A stretch of 17,195 bases of DNA from the NCBI GenBank assembly GCA_023134955.1, contig JAGLUC010000389.1:1-17195 (forward strand). Direction: 5' to 3'. Below the pieces are notes generated by a model. The model was not told the origin of the DNA. It searched no databases and worked only from the letters and a program-made list of their open reading frames with translations. A program made the translations under genes and the position numbers. Position 1 is the first letter of the stretch, and each line of letters opens with the position of its first letter. This DNA is from Methylococcales bacterium. GTDB lineage: Bacteria; Pseudomonadota; Gammaproteobacteria; Methylococcales; Methylomonadaceae. This document shows, one piece after another, positions 7,488-15,198 of the stretch.

Positions 7488-8474
7488 ATGACAGAAGAAG
7501 TTGTAGATATAATGCAGGTAGACATGAGTAATAATTCATCTGATGTTATGGGTTTTGGTATTGAAGTTCAGAGAAAGTCTTCAGGTGCTGATGATGTCCC
7601 ATCAGCTAGTTTTATTGAACCAGAAGACACTCAAACTACACCTGCTATTGATGCAACTCGTGTTTATTTAAATGAATTGGGTAAATCAAAGTTACTAACG
7701 GCCGATGAAGAAAAGATTTATGGTAAACGTGCTTTACGCGGAGAGGAAGAAGCACGTAAGATCATGATCGAAAGTAATTTACGACTGGTTGTTAAAATTT
7801 CTAGACGATATTTAAACAGAGGCTTACCTTTACTGGATTTAATTGAAGAAGGTAATTTAGGTTTGATTAGAGCGGTAGAAAAGTTTGATCCTGATAGAGG
7901 GTTTCGTTTTTCAACTTATGCAACTTGGTGGATCAGGCAGACTATTGAACGAGCCATTATGAATCAAACCAGAACGATTCGGTTGCCAATTCATATTATT
8001 AAAGAAATGAATGTTTATATCAAAGCACAACGACTTTTGGCACAAACATTAGATCATGACCCAAGTGCTGAAGAAATAGCTGAATATCTTGATAAGCCCG
8101 TTAAGACCGTGATTAAAATGTTAAAGTTAAATGAACGGGTAACATCAGTTGATGTGCCAGCAGGTAAGGATTATGAACGACCACTATTGGATTCAATTTC
8201 AGATGATGAAAGACATTCACCTACTGAAGTATTACAAAAAGCTAACATTAAAAATAATATTACTGGTTGGGTTCATCAATTAACAGATAAGCAAAGAGAG
8301 GTCGTTTGTCGTCGTTATGGGCTATGTGGTTATGAGAACTCCACATTAGAACAGGTTGCTAAAGAGTTAGGGGTAACCAGAGAGCGGGTAAGACAAATTC
8401 AAATGGACGCACTGAAAAGATTAAAAGAAATTTTGGAAGTGGGTGGATATTCTTTTGAAGCTATTTTTCAGTAA
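7488..8474 (+). CDS. rpoS: RNA polymerase sigma factor RpoS (sigma-38)
   Basis: A 328-residue group 2 sigma factor controlling stationary-phase and general stress genes. Region 1.2 starts near residue 55 (ATRVYLNELG). Region 2 carries NLRLVVKISRRYL, DLIEEGNLGLIRAVEKF and DPDRGFRFSTYATWWIRQ (134-151), all diagnostic. IRLPIHIIKEMNVY follows, keeping the lysine used in E. coli for RssB-dependent turnover. The region 4 helix-turn-helix is STLEQVAKELGVTRERVRQ (285-303). Start ATG 7488 has GGAG 8 bases upstream. The nlpD-like gene ends 37 bases before; as in E. coli, an rpoS promoter may lie inside nlpD, but I could not pick one out. The long acidic N-terminal extension of about 50 residues is lineage-specific. 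Confidence 0.97.
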   Translation: MTEEVVDIMQVDMSNNSSDVMGFGIEVQRKSSGADDVPSASFIEPEDTQTTPAIDATRVYLNELGKSKLLTADEEKIYGKRALRGEEEARKIMIESNLRLVVKISRRYLNRGLPLLDLIEEGNLGLIRAVEKFDPDRGFRFSTYATWWIRQTIERAIMNQTRTIRLPIHIIKEMNVYIKAQRLLAQTLDHDPSAEEIAEYLDKPVKTVIKMLKLNERVTSVDVPAGKDYERPLLDSISDDERHSPTEVLQKANIKNNITGWVHQLTDKQREVVCRRYGLCGYENSTLEQVAKELGVTRERVRQIQMDALKRLKEILEVGGYSFEAIFQ

Positions 8475-8484
8475 AAATATAACT

Positions 8485-8838
8485 TTAGTTTTTATTGAAT
8501 AGGTGGATGAAAAGTAAGGCAATAGACGCACCTAGTGTATCAGCAAGCCAATCGTAGATATCGGCCTGTCGTCCCACGACAAAAGACTGATGCCATTCAT
8601 CTGAAACCCCATATAAGCTGCAATAGCTTATGCTGACAAGGCTTAAGACGAGTGGATTGCTAATAAAATCTTTAAAAAAACGCCATGTCAATATAGCCAT
8701 TATAAAGTAAGCTCCTATATGATGAAGCTTGTCCTGATGTAAAAAAAATAGAGGGGCAGGGAGCGATGGTTGAGAGGATAACCAAAATATCAGGCTGCAA
8801 TAAAGCGTTAAACTCGCTATATTTATAAATATCTTCAT
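8485..8838 (-). CDS. VanZ-like small membrane protein
   Basis: A 117-residue protein with about four hydrophobic segments. It shows the VanZ-family pattern: DKLHHIGAYF near residues 36-45, YGVSDEWHQSFVVGR near 76-90, and DWLADTLGA near 95-103. VanZ of enterococci gives low-level teicoplanin resistance, but most chromosomal relatives in proteobacteria have no known role, and resistance should not be inferred here. It is convergent with rpoS (10-base gap, no visible terminator) and divergent from the rhomboid gene. Start ATG 8838 gives a typical family length. Confidence 0.85.
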   Translation of the reverse strand: MKIFINIASLTLYCSLIFWLSSQPSLPAPLFFLHQDKLHHIGAYFIMAILTWRFFKDFISNPLVLSLVSISYCSLYGVSDEWHQSFVVGRQADIYDWLADTLGASIALLFIHLFNKN

Positions 8839-8904
8839 GAAAGCGTTTCTATAGATCAGAAAAAATGTATATTATAGAGCACGCTTACCCCCAAAAAATG
8901 CCTA

Positions 8905-9591
8905 ATGATTCCAATTCGAGATAATATTCATTGCAATACAGTGCCCTATGTAAGTTGGGGGATTATGGTCATTTGTATTATTGTTTTTTTTATATTACAA
9001 ATGATGCCAGATGAAATGCAGCGCCAGTTGGTTTATTTATATGGCATGGTGCCTATTCGTTATTCAAATCCAGAGTGGGCAAATGCTTTTGGTTTGCCAC
9101 CAGACCGATATTTGTCTTTTTTAACTAATTTGTTTTTGCATGTGGACTGGTTACATATCATTATCAATATGTGGTTTATATGGATTTTCGCTAAGAGTAT
9201 TGAAGATCGTATGGGGCATGTCAGGTTCCTGATTTTTTATCTACTCTGTGGCCTGCTGGCAACTTATGTGCAATGGTATTTTGATCCCCACCTGGCAATC
9301 CCTGTTATCGGTGCTTCTGGTGCAATAGCGGGTGTTTTAGGGGCTTATTTTTTTATTTATCCCTATGCAAGGGTAGTTATTTGGTTTCCCTTGTTTTTAT
9401 TACCTATTTTCTTTGAACTTCCAGCAGTTGCCTTTCTAGGTTTTTGGGTGATTATCCAATTGCAAAAAGCCGTCACAGCGATGATGTTTGATAATGTAAC
9501 CGCAGATGTAGCCTGGTGGGCACATTTAGGTGGTTTTCTAGCAGGAGCTTTTTTACATCCTCTTTTTATTGATAATAAAACAGAGGATTAA
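8905..9591 (+). CDS. Rhomboid family intramembrane serine protease
   Basis: A 228-residue protein with about six membrane segments. The catalytic dyad is visible: S138 in GASGAIAG (GxSG motif) and H207 in WWAHLGGFLAG. HVDWLHIIINMWF (79-91) is the conserved loop/helix 2 motif with HxxxN. Rhomboids cleave transmembrane substrates within the bilayer. It lacks the cytosolic N-terminal domain of GlpG and has a long hydrophilic loop after the first helix (about residues 35-70), so it belongs to a compact GlpG-unlike bacterial group. No clear Shine-Dalgarno sequence precedes ATG 8905; an out-of-frame ATG sits 7 bases earlier. The substrate is unknown. The neighbours are not functionally linked in any obvious way. 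Confidence 0.92.
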   Translation: MIPIRDNIHCNTVPYVSWGIMVICIIVFFILQMMPDEMQRQLVYLYGMVPIRYSNPEWANAFGLPPDRYLSFLTNLFLHVDWLHIIINMWFIWIFAKSIEDRMGHVRFLIFYLLCGLLATYVQWYFDPHLAIPVIGASGAIAGVLGAYFFIYPYARVVIWFPLFLLPIFFELPAVAFLGFWVIIQLQKAVTAMMFDNVTADVAWWAHLGGFLAGAFLHPLFIDNKTED

Positions 9592-9797
9592 ATTAGCCTA
9601 CTAATAAAGTAGGGATAGATTGTATAGGTATAAAAACTTTGGGAATCATGAAAAATCTTAGCTCCTGTTTCTATAAAGGTAAAAAAAATAGTCAGAATAA
9701 GATATAATTGCAAAACTTAGATTTTTTTGAAAAGCTTTGATTTGAATCGAAAAGATTAAATAAAGCACTTATATTACTCGCAGGAAATTCACATATT

Positions 9798-10124
9798 ATG
9801 AATAAAGTTAATATTGCACTGGTCAGGCTACTTCAATTTGTTGTTTTTGCCATTTTTACATTTATGGTATTAGTCTATTTTGGTGCAATGGTTTTAATCC
9901 CACTGGATTTAGTGGTATTAATTATCAAGTTGTTAGGTGTGGTTGGTATAGGTGGGCTTTTTGGAGCTATGGTCGCTGTTCCTGTTGTGGCTTATTTAGG
10001 TCTAATGGTTTATAAAACACCTGGTTTAGTTAGTATGATTATAGAGACAGGTTTAGACTTGGTTAATACCGGTAAAGAGCGTGTAGAAGCGTTTAATAAA
10101 ATTGCAGAAAGTATTAAAGCTTAA
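9798..10124 (+). CDS. Small hydrophobic membrane protein of unknown function
   Basis: A 108-residue protein that I do not recognise. It has two or three predicted membrane segments (about residues 10-34, 36-55 and 57-74) rich in Val, Leu and Gly. A 35-residue C-terminal tail follows that could be amphipathic (TGLDLVNTGKERVEAFNKIAESIKA). It stands alone: 206 bases separate it from the rhomboid gene, and a strong terminator follows its stop by about 20 bases, so it is probably a single-gene transcript. A weak AGGA lies about 12 bases before ATG 9798. The separate leader and terminator argue that it is a genuine expressed gene. Confidence 0.75.
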   Translation: MNKVNIALVRLLQFVVFAIFTFMVLVYFGAMVLIPLDLVVLIIKLLGVVGIGGLFGAMVAVPVVAYLGLMVYKTPGLVSMIIETGLDLVNTGKERVEAFNKIAESIKA

Positions 10125-10146
10125 TTCTGAATAAATAATTAAAAAA

Positions 10147-10175
10147 GGGCGTTTAATTTAAACGCCCTTTTTTTT
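10147..10175. terminator. Bidirectional rho-independent terminator
   Basis: GGGCGTTTA and TAAACGCCC form a perfect 9-bp stem around a 3-base centre (10147-10167). It is followed by eight T on the plus strand and preceded by six A, which give a T run on the minus strand. It lies between two convergent genes ending at 10124 and 10189, so it can stop transcription from both sides. Confidence 0.92.
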
Positions 10176-10188
10176 GTCTAAAATTTTA

Positions 10189-10845
10189 TTAGCCCCTCAG
10201 ACTAATAATCGACCAGTCTTGTTTTTCGGCATATTCACGCAGTGTGTCATCAGGGTCAACTGCAACAGGGTTATCAACTAGTTTTAATAATGATAAATCA
10301 TTATGTGAGTCACTATAAAACCAACTGTTCTCCATAGTTTCTGTTGAGTTTTTAAGCCACTGTTTTAATAATTTTACTTTTCCCTCTTGAAAACAAGGAA
10401 TGCCTTCAATCTGTCCAGTATATTGATTATCGATAAATTCTGGTGTAGTTGCCAGTAAGTTATCAATACCAAATAATTTTGCGATAGGTTCAGTGACAAA
10501 ACGATTGGTCGCGGTAATAATCAAAACAGTATCGCCTTTAAAACGATGCTTATTAACCAGTCTAACAGCTAGTTTTAATTGAATAGGCTTGATAACTTCT
10601 TCAATAAACTGCTCTCGCCATTTAAACAGTTGTTCAGCATTACTTTTAGCCAGAGGTGCTAAAGAAAAATGCAAAAATTCAACAATATCGAGTTTACCTT
10701 GCTTATAGTCTTGATAAAACTTAAGGTTAGTTTGTTCGTACTCATCTTTATCGACGATGCCTTGGTCAACTAAAAATTGCCCCCATAAATAATCACTGTC
10801 ATCAGAAATAAGGGTATTATCTAAATCAAAAATTGCTAAGCTCAC
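10189..10845 (-). CDS. HAD-IB family phosphatase
   Basis: A 218-residue haloacid dehalogenase-superfamily hydrolase of the SerB/CicA-like IB subgroup. Motif I is FDLDNTL with nucleophile D7 and acid D9, motif II is IITATNRF, the motif III lysine is in FQEGKVKLL, and motif IV is SDSHNDLSLL. An alpha-helical cap lies between motifs I and II (about residues 15-85). The substrate cannot be predicted: phosphoserine, histidinol phosphate and other small phosphomonoesters are all used by relatives. It is divergent from rppH across 217 bases; pseudomonads also keep an HAD-IB gene beside rppH, as I recall, so the pairing looks conserved. The terminator at 10147-10175 serves its 3' end. Confidence 0.9.
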   Translation of the reverse strand: MSLAIFDLDNTLISDDSDYLWGQFLVDQGIVDKDEYEQTNLKFYQDYKQGKLDIVEFLHFSLAPLAKSNAEQLFKWREQFIEEVIKPIQLKLAVRLVNKHRFKGDTVLIITATNRFVTEPIAKLFGIDNLLATTPEFIDNQYTGQIEGIPCFQEGKVKLLKQWLKNSTETMENSWFYSDSHNDLSLLKLVDNPVAVDPDDTLREYAEKQDWSIISLRG

Positions 10846-10952
10846 GGTTTAATCCATAAAATAAAAGTTAAAGGGCTATAGCGTCAGTACGCCTTTTGTG
10901 GAACAATAATGCCATTAATTTTAATACTGACTCGTTTTTTTAATTTTAACAT

Positions 10953-10981
10953 TTGAGACAGCTAGTGATGGAGAATATTAC
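10953..10981 (+). promoter_or_regulatory. Candidate sigma-70 promoter of rppH
   Basis: TTGAGA (10953-10958) is 5 of 6 to the -35 consensus, followed by exactly 17 bases and TATTAC (10976-10981), 4 of 6 to the -10. Transcription from here would give a leader of roughly 75 bases before rppH. No other pair as good was seen in this 217-base divergent gap. Confidence 0.45.
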
Positions 10982-11062
10982 TAGTTATTAAAGTTTTCTT
11001 AGCAAGAATGCTTACGTCTGATTATCATTAAAACAATGGGGAAGCTAATAACAGGTTTTTAA

Positions 11063-11584
11063 ATGATAGATTCAAAGGGGTACCGACCGAATGTCGGGAT
11101 TATCCTTTGCAATGACGAGGGTCGCGTATTTTGGGCAAAACGTAAAGGTGTAAACTCATGGCAATTTCCACAAGGGGGAATTGACTGCGATGAAGATCCT
11201 GAAATGGCAATGTATCGTGAATTATGGGAAGAAACTGGCTTAATGGCTGAACATGTTCAGTTATTAGGGCGTACACGCTACTGGTTAAGGTATAAATTAC
11301 CAGAAAAGTACATTAGAAAAAATTCTTTTCCTCGATGCATAGGACAGAAACAGATTTGGTATATATTACGGTTAGTGAGTGATGAAACTAAATTTCGCTT
11401 CGATTGTGGAGAAAAACAGGAGTTTGATAATTGGAAATGGGTAGACTATTGGTATCCGATTAAAGACGTTATCTACTTTAAGCGTAAGGTTTATAAAAAA
11501 GCGATGGTGGAACTGGGGGCAATAATTGTTCCAGACAGCGTACCTGTTAGTGCCGAAGGCTATCTCACAAAATTAAAGAGATAG
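11063..11584 (+). CDS. rppH: RNA pyrophosphohydrolase RppH
   Basis: A 173-residue Nudix hydrolase that removes pyrophosphate from the 5' triphosphate end of transcripts, opening them to RNase E decay. The start MIDSKGYRPNVGIILCN and the segment GVNSWQFPQGGID are typical of RppH. The Nudix box is complete, GGIDCDE followed seven residues later by RELWEETGL, with all metal-binding glutamates. Length matches the E. coli enzyme (176). ATG 11063 lies downstream of a candidate promoter; the site itself has only a weak ribosome-binding sequence. yajD and tag follow on the same strand after about 97 bases. Confidence 0.95.
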   Translation: MIDSKGYRPNVGIILCNDEGRVFWAKRKGVNSWQFPQGGIDCDEDPEMAMYRELWEETGLMAEHVQLLGRTRYWLRYKLPEKYIRKNSFPRCIGQKQIWYILRLVSDETKFRFDCGEKQEFDNWKWVDYWYPIKDVIYFKRKVYKKAMVELGAIIVPDSVPVSAEGYLTKLKR

Positions 11585-11681
11585 ATTAAATGGACAACTA
11601 TTAGTGAATAAAACTAATAATCTATGTTGGATAGAGCGGGCAAAATTTAATTATCAAGAGAATAATAATTAGCTGAAAAAT

Positions 11682-12047
11682 ATGACAAAGCCATTCAGTG
11701 CAGATGACATTATTGCACAAGCCAGAAAATACAAAACAGACCGTGAGAAAACATATCGAGAAAAAGCCTTAAAGCTTTACCCTTGGGTTTGCGGTCGATG
11801 TACACGTGAATTTACTCATGCAAATTTACAAGAATTGACCGTACATCATAAAAACCATGACCATGACTTCAATCCAGAAGATGGTAGTAATTGGGAATTA
11901 TTATGTCTTTATTGTCATGATAATGAACATCAGCGGTATGAAGAAGAGGTAAGGTATGGTGGCAACACTTCAGCGGGTGCAGAAGATCATGGTGCAGACG
12001 CAACCTTTAATCCTTTTGCTGATTTAAAAGGGCTGATGAAAAAATAG
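11682..12047 (+). CDS. yajD: YajD-like HNH nuclease-family protein
   Basis: A 121-residue protein closely resembling E. coli YajD across YREKALKLYPWVCGRC, LTVHHKNHDHDFNPEDGSNW and ELLCLYCHDNEH, ending NPFADLKGLMKK. The two CxxC pairs (CGRC and CLYC) should bind a structural zinc, and HH with the later NxxxH forms the HNH nuclease site. The physiological role of YajD is not established; DNA nicking is expected from the fold. Its stop codon directly abuts the ATG of tag, so the two are probably co-translated, which suggests a DNA-repair setting. The ribosome-binding site is weak. Confidence 0.92.
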   Translation: MTKPFSADDIIAQARKYKTDREKTYREKALKLYPWVCGRCTREFTHANLQELTVHHKNHDHDFNPEDGSNWELLCLYCHDNEHQRYEEEVRYGGNTSAGAEDHGADATFNPFADLKGLMKK

Positions 12048-12617
12048 ATGAGCAAATGTCGGTGGGCGTTGTTTTCTAAATCAGAAGAAAAATATCATGA
12101 TGAAGAATGGGGGGTGCCTATACATGATGATAGATTACTGTTTGAATTTCTGATTTTAGAAGGAGCACAAGCAGGCTTAAGCTGGTCAACCATCTTAAAT
12201 AAACGTGAGGGATATAGAACTGCATTTGATGGTTTTAATGCAGAAATTATTGCTCTATATGACACAGAAAAAATTCAGCGATTATTAAATAACCCCGAAA
12301 TTGTCAGAAATAAATTAAAAGTAAATGCGGCGATTAGTAATGCACAAGCCTTTTTAAAAATACAGCAACAATACGGCAGATTTGATCAGTATATTTGGCA
12401 ATTTGTTAAGGGTAAAACTATTCAAAATAATTGGCAACAGTTTAATCAAATTCCCGTTTCAAGCTTTGAATCAGAACAAATGAGTCAAAGTTTAAAACAA
12501 CATGGCTTTAAATTTGTTGGTGCGACCATCTGTTATGCCTACATGCAGGCAGTGGGGATGGTTAATGACCATACTGTTGATTGTTTTAGGCATCAACAGC
12601 TTGGAAATGGCTGTTAA
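12048..12617 (+). CDS. tag: DNA-3-methyladenine glycosylase I
   Basis: A 189-residue constitutive glycosylase that excises 3-methyladenine from alkylated DNA. The N terminus MSKCRWA and YHDEEWGVP are signature stretches. Zinc ligands C4, H17, H175 and C179 fall at exactly the positions known for E. coli Tag, and GLSWSTILNKREGYR and GFKFVGATICYAYMQAVGMVNDH are conserved core segments. Length is equal to the family norm (187-190). It starts on the base after the yajD stop. The structured element at 12663-12770 begins 45 bases after its stop codon. Confidence 0.96.
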   Translation: MSKCRWALFSKSEEKYHDEEWGVPIHDDRLLFEFLILEGAQAGLSWSTILNKREGYRTAFDGFNAEIIALYDTEKIQRLLNNPEIVRNKLKVNAAISNAQAFLKIQQQYGRFDQYIWQFVKGKTIQNNWQQFNQIPVSSFESEQMSQSLKQHGFKFVGATICYAYMQAVGMVNDHTVDCFRHQQLGNGC

Positions 12618-12662
12618 ATTTAGTAAGTAAATATGACTGTAACTACTTACCTCCATTAAAAG

Positions 12663-12770
12663 GGAAGATGCAGGTTGTTGATTTATCAGGCTTGTGCAAC
12701 AAGGGATGTTGCACCAGAGCTTACATGGATGTATTCACGCGTCCTGATAAATCAATGATCTGCATCTTTC
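12663..12770 (+). repeat. Three-stem structured element (MITE or REP-like)
   Basis: Arms 12663-12690 and 12743-12770 pair over 28 positions: 24 Watson-Crick and 4 G.U, with no true mismatch in the plus-strand RNA. The 52 bases inside hold two further hairpins: GTGCAAC/GTTGCAC (12694-12700 with 12708-12714, 7-base loop) and TACA/TGTA (12722-12725 with 12730-12733). The whole can fold as a three-way junction. It lies between tag and the rhodanese lipoprotein gene, ending 28 bases before the latter's ATG. No coding frame is evident. It looks like a mobile non-coding repeat, though copy number cannot be tested here. Confidence 0.8.
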
Positions 12771-12798
12771 AAGTTCAGGACAGGACGAGTAGATACAT

Positions 12799-13203
12799 AT
12801 GACTAAGGTTTTATTGATAGGGCTAATGAGCATAATATTATTTGCTTGTACAACAACAGGCGAGGGCTATATGCAACAGGATGATTTATTGGCAGAGATA
12901 AACCAGGGGCAAGCACCCATTATTGTCGATGTAAGATCAGCTTCTGAATATCAAACAAGTCATGTACCAGGTGCAATACATATCCCATTTTGGACAGCAT
13001 TTACCACGGATAAACTAGAAAATATAGCAAAAACAAAGACTGTAATCTTGTATTGTGAGCACGGGCCCAGAGCTGGCATTGCAAAACTGGCTTTTAGCTG
13101 GGCAGGGTTTGATGACCTTAAATATTTGGCAGGGCATATGAGCGCATGGAAAAAAGCAGGATTGCCCGTTGAAACTAAAAACAGTGATGATTCAGCTGAG
13201 TAA
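12799..13203 (+). CDS. Rhodanese-domain lipoprotein
   Basis: A 134-residue exported protein. The signal runs MTKVLLIGLMSIILFAC, with lipobox LFAC and lipidated C17. A single rhodanese domain follows: IIVDVRSASEYQTSHVPGAIHIP (about residues 41-63) and the active loop CEHGPRA with catalytic C86. The mature protein would be a membrane-tethered periplasmic sulfurtransferase, with a Ser/Asp-rich C-terminal tail. Periplasmic rhodaneses such as PspE handle thiosulfate-type sulfur; the acceptor here is unknown. The position just downstream of the structured repeat means that repeat could affect its leader. The glycosyltransferase gene follows after 45 bases on the same strand. Confidence 0.9.
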   Translation: MTKVLLIGLMSIILFACTTTGEGYMQQDDLLAEINQGQAPIIVDVRSASEYQTSHVPGAIHIPFWTAFTTDKLENIAKTKTVILYCEHGPRAGIAKLAFSWAGFDDLKYLAGHMSAWKKAGLPVETKNSDDSAE

Positions 13204-13248
13204 TGAAAAGCTGAGGATTATAATTCTTAATCTCAATTAAGGTTGTTA

Positions 13249-14502
13249 ATGAAAATTGGCATACAGACATGGGGATCTAATGGTGACATTAGACCGATGA
13301 TTGCATTGGCAAATGGTTTGCAAAATGCAGGCCATACCGTGACATTAGCAGTCACCAGTTTGGACAATAGAAATTATTCAGAAGAATGCGACCAATTTAA
13401 TATCAGCTACCAGCAAATTCCAGAACAGATAAAGTTTGATTTAGAATCATTTGCCCAGCAAACTTTTCGTATGAATACTGCGCAATGGCTGGTTGCTTTA
13501 CTAGATAGCGCTTTCTTTCCTTATGAAGATGTTATGTACCAAACATCTGAGAAATTGGCTGGTGATAATGATTTAGTTATTGGACATCATTTTCTTTACC
13601 CCCTTAAATTAGCGGCTTTAAAACATAACACGCCTTTTCATAGTGTGATGTTTTGTCATGGAGTTTTACAGGCAAGCAACCAACCGCCCTTTAGATTTCC
13701 AAATCTAGGAACTTGGCTCAACCCTTTGCAATGGCGGTTAATGGATTATCTGTTTGACTTAATTCTAAAAAAGAAATTAACCAAATTATGGAATAGTGAA
13801 GGCATGCCTAAAATTAAGCATGTGTTATCTGAATTATTAACTTCTGACACTCTTAATTTGGTTGCTGTTGACCCAATATTTTGTCCCACATATAAAGAAT
13901 GGCAACCGCAACATCATGCTTGTGGATTTCTTAATTTACCAATCAATAGTCAAAATTGGCAGATCAATGCTGAGTTACAACATTTTTTAGATTCGGGATC
14001 AGCACCTGTCTATATGACTTTTGGCAGTCTTCAACAAGCAGTTCCAAAATGGAGTATGGAGTTGTTTATAAAAGCCACGCAGATTTCAGGTTGCCGGGCA
14101 ATCATTCAAACCAGCTCAACAAAATATCCAGAAAACAGCCAACAAGAAAATATCTTCTTTATTGGCAGGCATCCTCATCAAAGCCTATTTAAACATTGTG
14201 CGGCTGTTGTTCATCATGGCGGAGCGGGAACTACTCATTCAGCATCACTTTGCGGTAGACCTTCAATTGTTATTCCATTTATGGATGAACAACTCTTTTG
14301 GGCAAAGACATTGGAACAACAAGGCTTAGCTGGCAAACCCATACCTGCTAGAAAAGTAACGGAAACCTTGTTAGCATCAGGTATTAGCTGCATACTCTCA
14401 AATGACAGTTATCTAAACAATGCTGACAAAATTGGCTCAATTATTAGTGCCAGACAGGGTGTTACTAATGCGATTGATTTAATAGAGCAAGCCTTAATTT
14501 AG
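13249..14502 (+). CDS. Family 1 glycosyltransferase (UGT/sterol glucosyltransferase-like)
   Basis: A 417-residue GT-B glycosyltransferase. The N terminus MKIGIQTWGSNGDIRPMIALANGL is the GT28/UGT-type acceptor-domain start (G-S-x-GD-x-x-P), and VYMTFGSLQQAV opens the donor domain. HHGGAGTTHSASLCGRP followed by PFMDEQLFWA (322-352) is the PSPG-like nucleotide-sugar motif. Related enzymes glycosylate sterols, lipids, carotenoids or polyketide/macrolide products, and neither donor nor acceptor can be read here. ATG 13249 is chosen because AAGG lies 6 bases upstream; an in-frame TTG at 13243 is less likely. It is convergent with the HdeD-like gene. Being about 2.5 kb from the polyketide genes, a tailoring role is conceivable, but the strand and intervening debris argue against a simple operon. 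Confidence 0.88.
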   Translation: MKIGIQTWGSNGDIRPMIALANGLQNAGHTVTLAVTSLDNRNYSEECDQFNISYQQIPEQIKFDLESFAQQTFRMNTAQWLVALLDSAFFPYEDVMYQTSEKLAGDNDLVIGHHFLYPLKLAALKHNTPFHSVMFCHGVLQASNQPPFRFPNLGTWLNPLQWRLMDYLFDLILKKKLTKLWNSEGMPKIKHVLSELLTSDTLNLVAVDPIFCPTYKEWQPQHHACGFLNLPINSQNWQINAELQHFLDSGSAPVYMTFGSLQQAVPKWSMELFIKATQISGCRAIIQTSSTKYPENSQQENIFFIGRHPHQSLFKHCAAVVHHGGAGTTHSASLCGRPSIVIPFMDEQLFWAKTLEQQGLAGKPIPARKVTETLLASGISCILSNDSYLNNADKIGSIISARQGVTNAIDLIEQALI

Positions 14503-14525
14503 GGACAGATCTAATGATTAATGAT

Positions 14526-15095
14526 TTATGCTTTTTTTAATGAGGATGCCAATATAATTAAAGCCCAGCCTCTAAAACTGACATCAACGCTCAATGATAA
14601 TGCTAAAAACCAGGGTGCAGACGTTGGCCAGTCAATCCATATTAGCATTCCCAGAATAATTGAAATAACGCCCGTTATTCTATTCGACATCTGATTAGGT
14701 ATTTTCGCTACCGATAAAAGAACATTTCGATAGATACCTTGAGATATCAAATAGCCCACAACCAATAGATGCAACTGCGCAGGTTCACCACTAATACTAA
14801 AAAGTACAAGAACCCCAACCACAATATCCAGTATGCCACCTTGCATATTAACAAGAAAGCCTTGAGCTGTTTCTGTGGCAAGTGCATCAATACATCGAAA
14901 AATGCCCACTATAAGTACAACAAAACCAATCACAGGTATCCATGAAAAACTTTCCCCCAGCATATAAACTTTAGGGGCAAGAAGACATAAACCAGCTATT
15001 CCTCCGCCTATTAAGATCATTGCTGCGCCACGAAGGGTATACCACATAGGTCTTGATGTGAACTGTCTTAATTCAGTAGATTTTTTTGATTCCAT
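14526..15095 (-). CDS. HdeD/DUF308-like membrane protein
   Basis: A protein of about 189 residues with some six membrane segments and the short, Gly/Ile-rich helices in pairs seen in the HdeD/DUF308 family: WYTLRGAAMILIGGGIAG, IGFVVLIVGIFRCIDAL, GGILDIVVGVLVLF, GYLISQGIYRNVL, ITGVISIILGMLIW and a final ALIILASSL. HdeD of E. coli contributes to acid resistance at high cell density, but no such role can be assumed. ATG 15095 is preferred, with GGGA about 6-8 bases upstream; the frame also opens from TTG 15107. It is the last intact chromosomal-type gene before the stretch of mobile-element remains. Confidence 0.8.
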   Translation of the reverse strand: MESKKSTELRQFTSRPMWYTLRGAAMILIGGGIAGLCLLAPKVYMLGESFSWIPVIGFVVLIVGIFRCIDALATETAQGFLVNMQGGILDIVVGVLVLFSISGEPAQLHLLVVGYLISQGIYRNVLLSVAKIPNQMSNRITGVISIILGMLIWIDWPTSAPWFLALSLSVDVSFRGWALIILASSLKKA

Positions 15096-15198
15096 TATTT
15101 TTCCCAATCATGTTGTTTTTTAAGTCCCTGTTTTAATGCTATTAATCGGCCCAAAAGTTCTGGCAGGGTATTTCGACACGCTTTTATTAACACATATT

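Noticed and set aside
8485..8838. VanZ-like protein as an antibiotic-resistance gene
   Set aside because: Only the general family pattern is present. There are no van operon neighbours, and chromosomal VanZ-like proteins are widespread without this role.
9597..9613. Hairpin CCTACT/AGTAGG after the rhomboid gene as a terminator
   Set aside because: The stem is only 6 bp and no T run follows it.
9703..9708. TATAAT upstream of the 108-residue membrane protein as its promoter
   Set aside because: The -10 is perfect, but no acceptable -35 lies 16-18 bases upstream and no TGn extension is present, so it was not listed.
11599..11619. Hairpin TATTAGT/ACTAATA after rppH as a terminator
   Set aside because: AT-rich 7-bp stem without a T run; it could easily arise by chance in this DNA.
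12618..12798. CRISPR array or tRNA in the tag-rhodanese gap
   Set aside because: There is a single nested inverted repeat with no repeated spacers, and the fold lacks the T-loop, anticodon and acceptor features of a tRNA.
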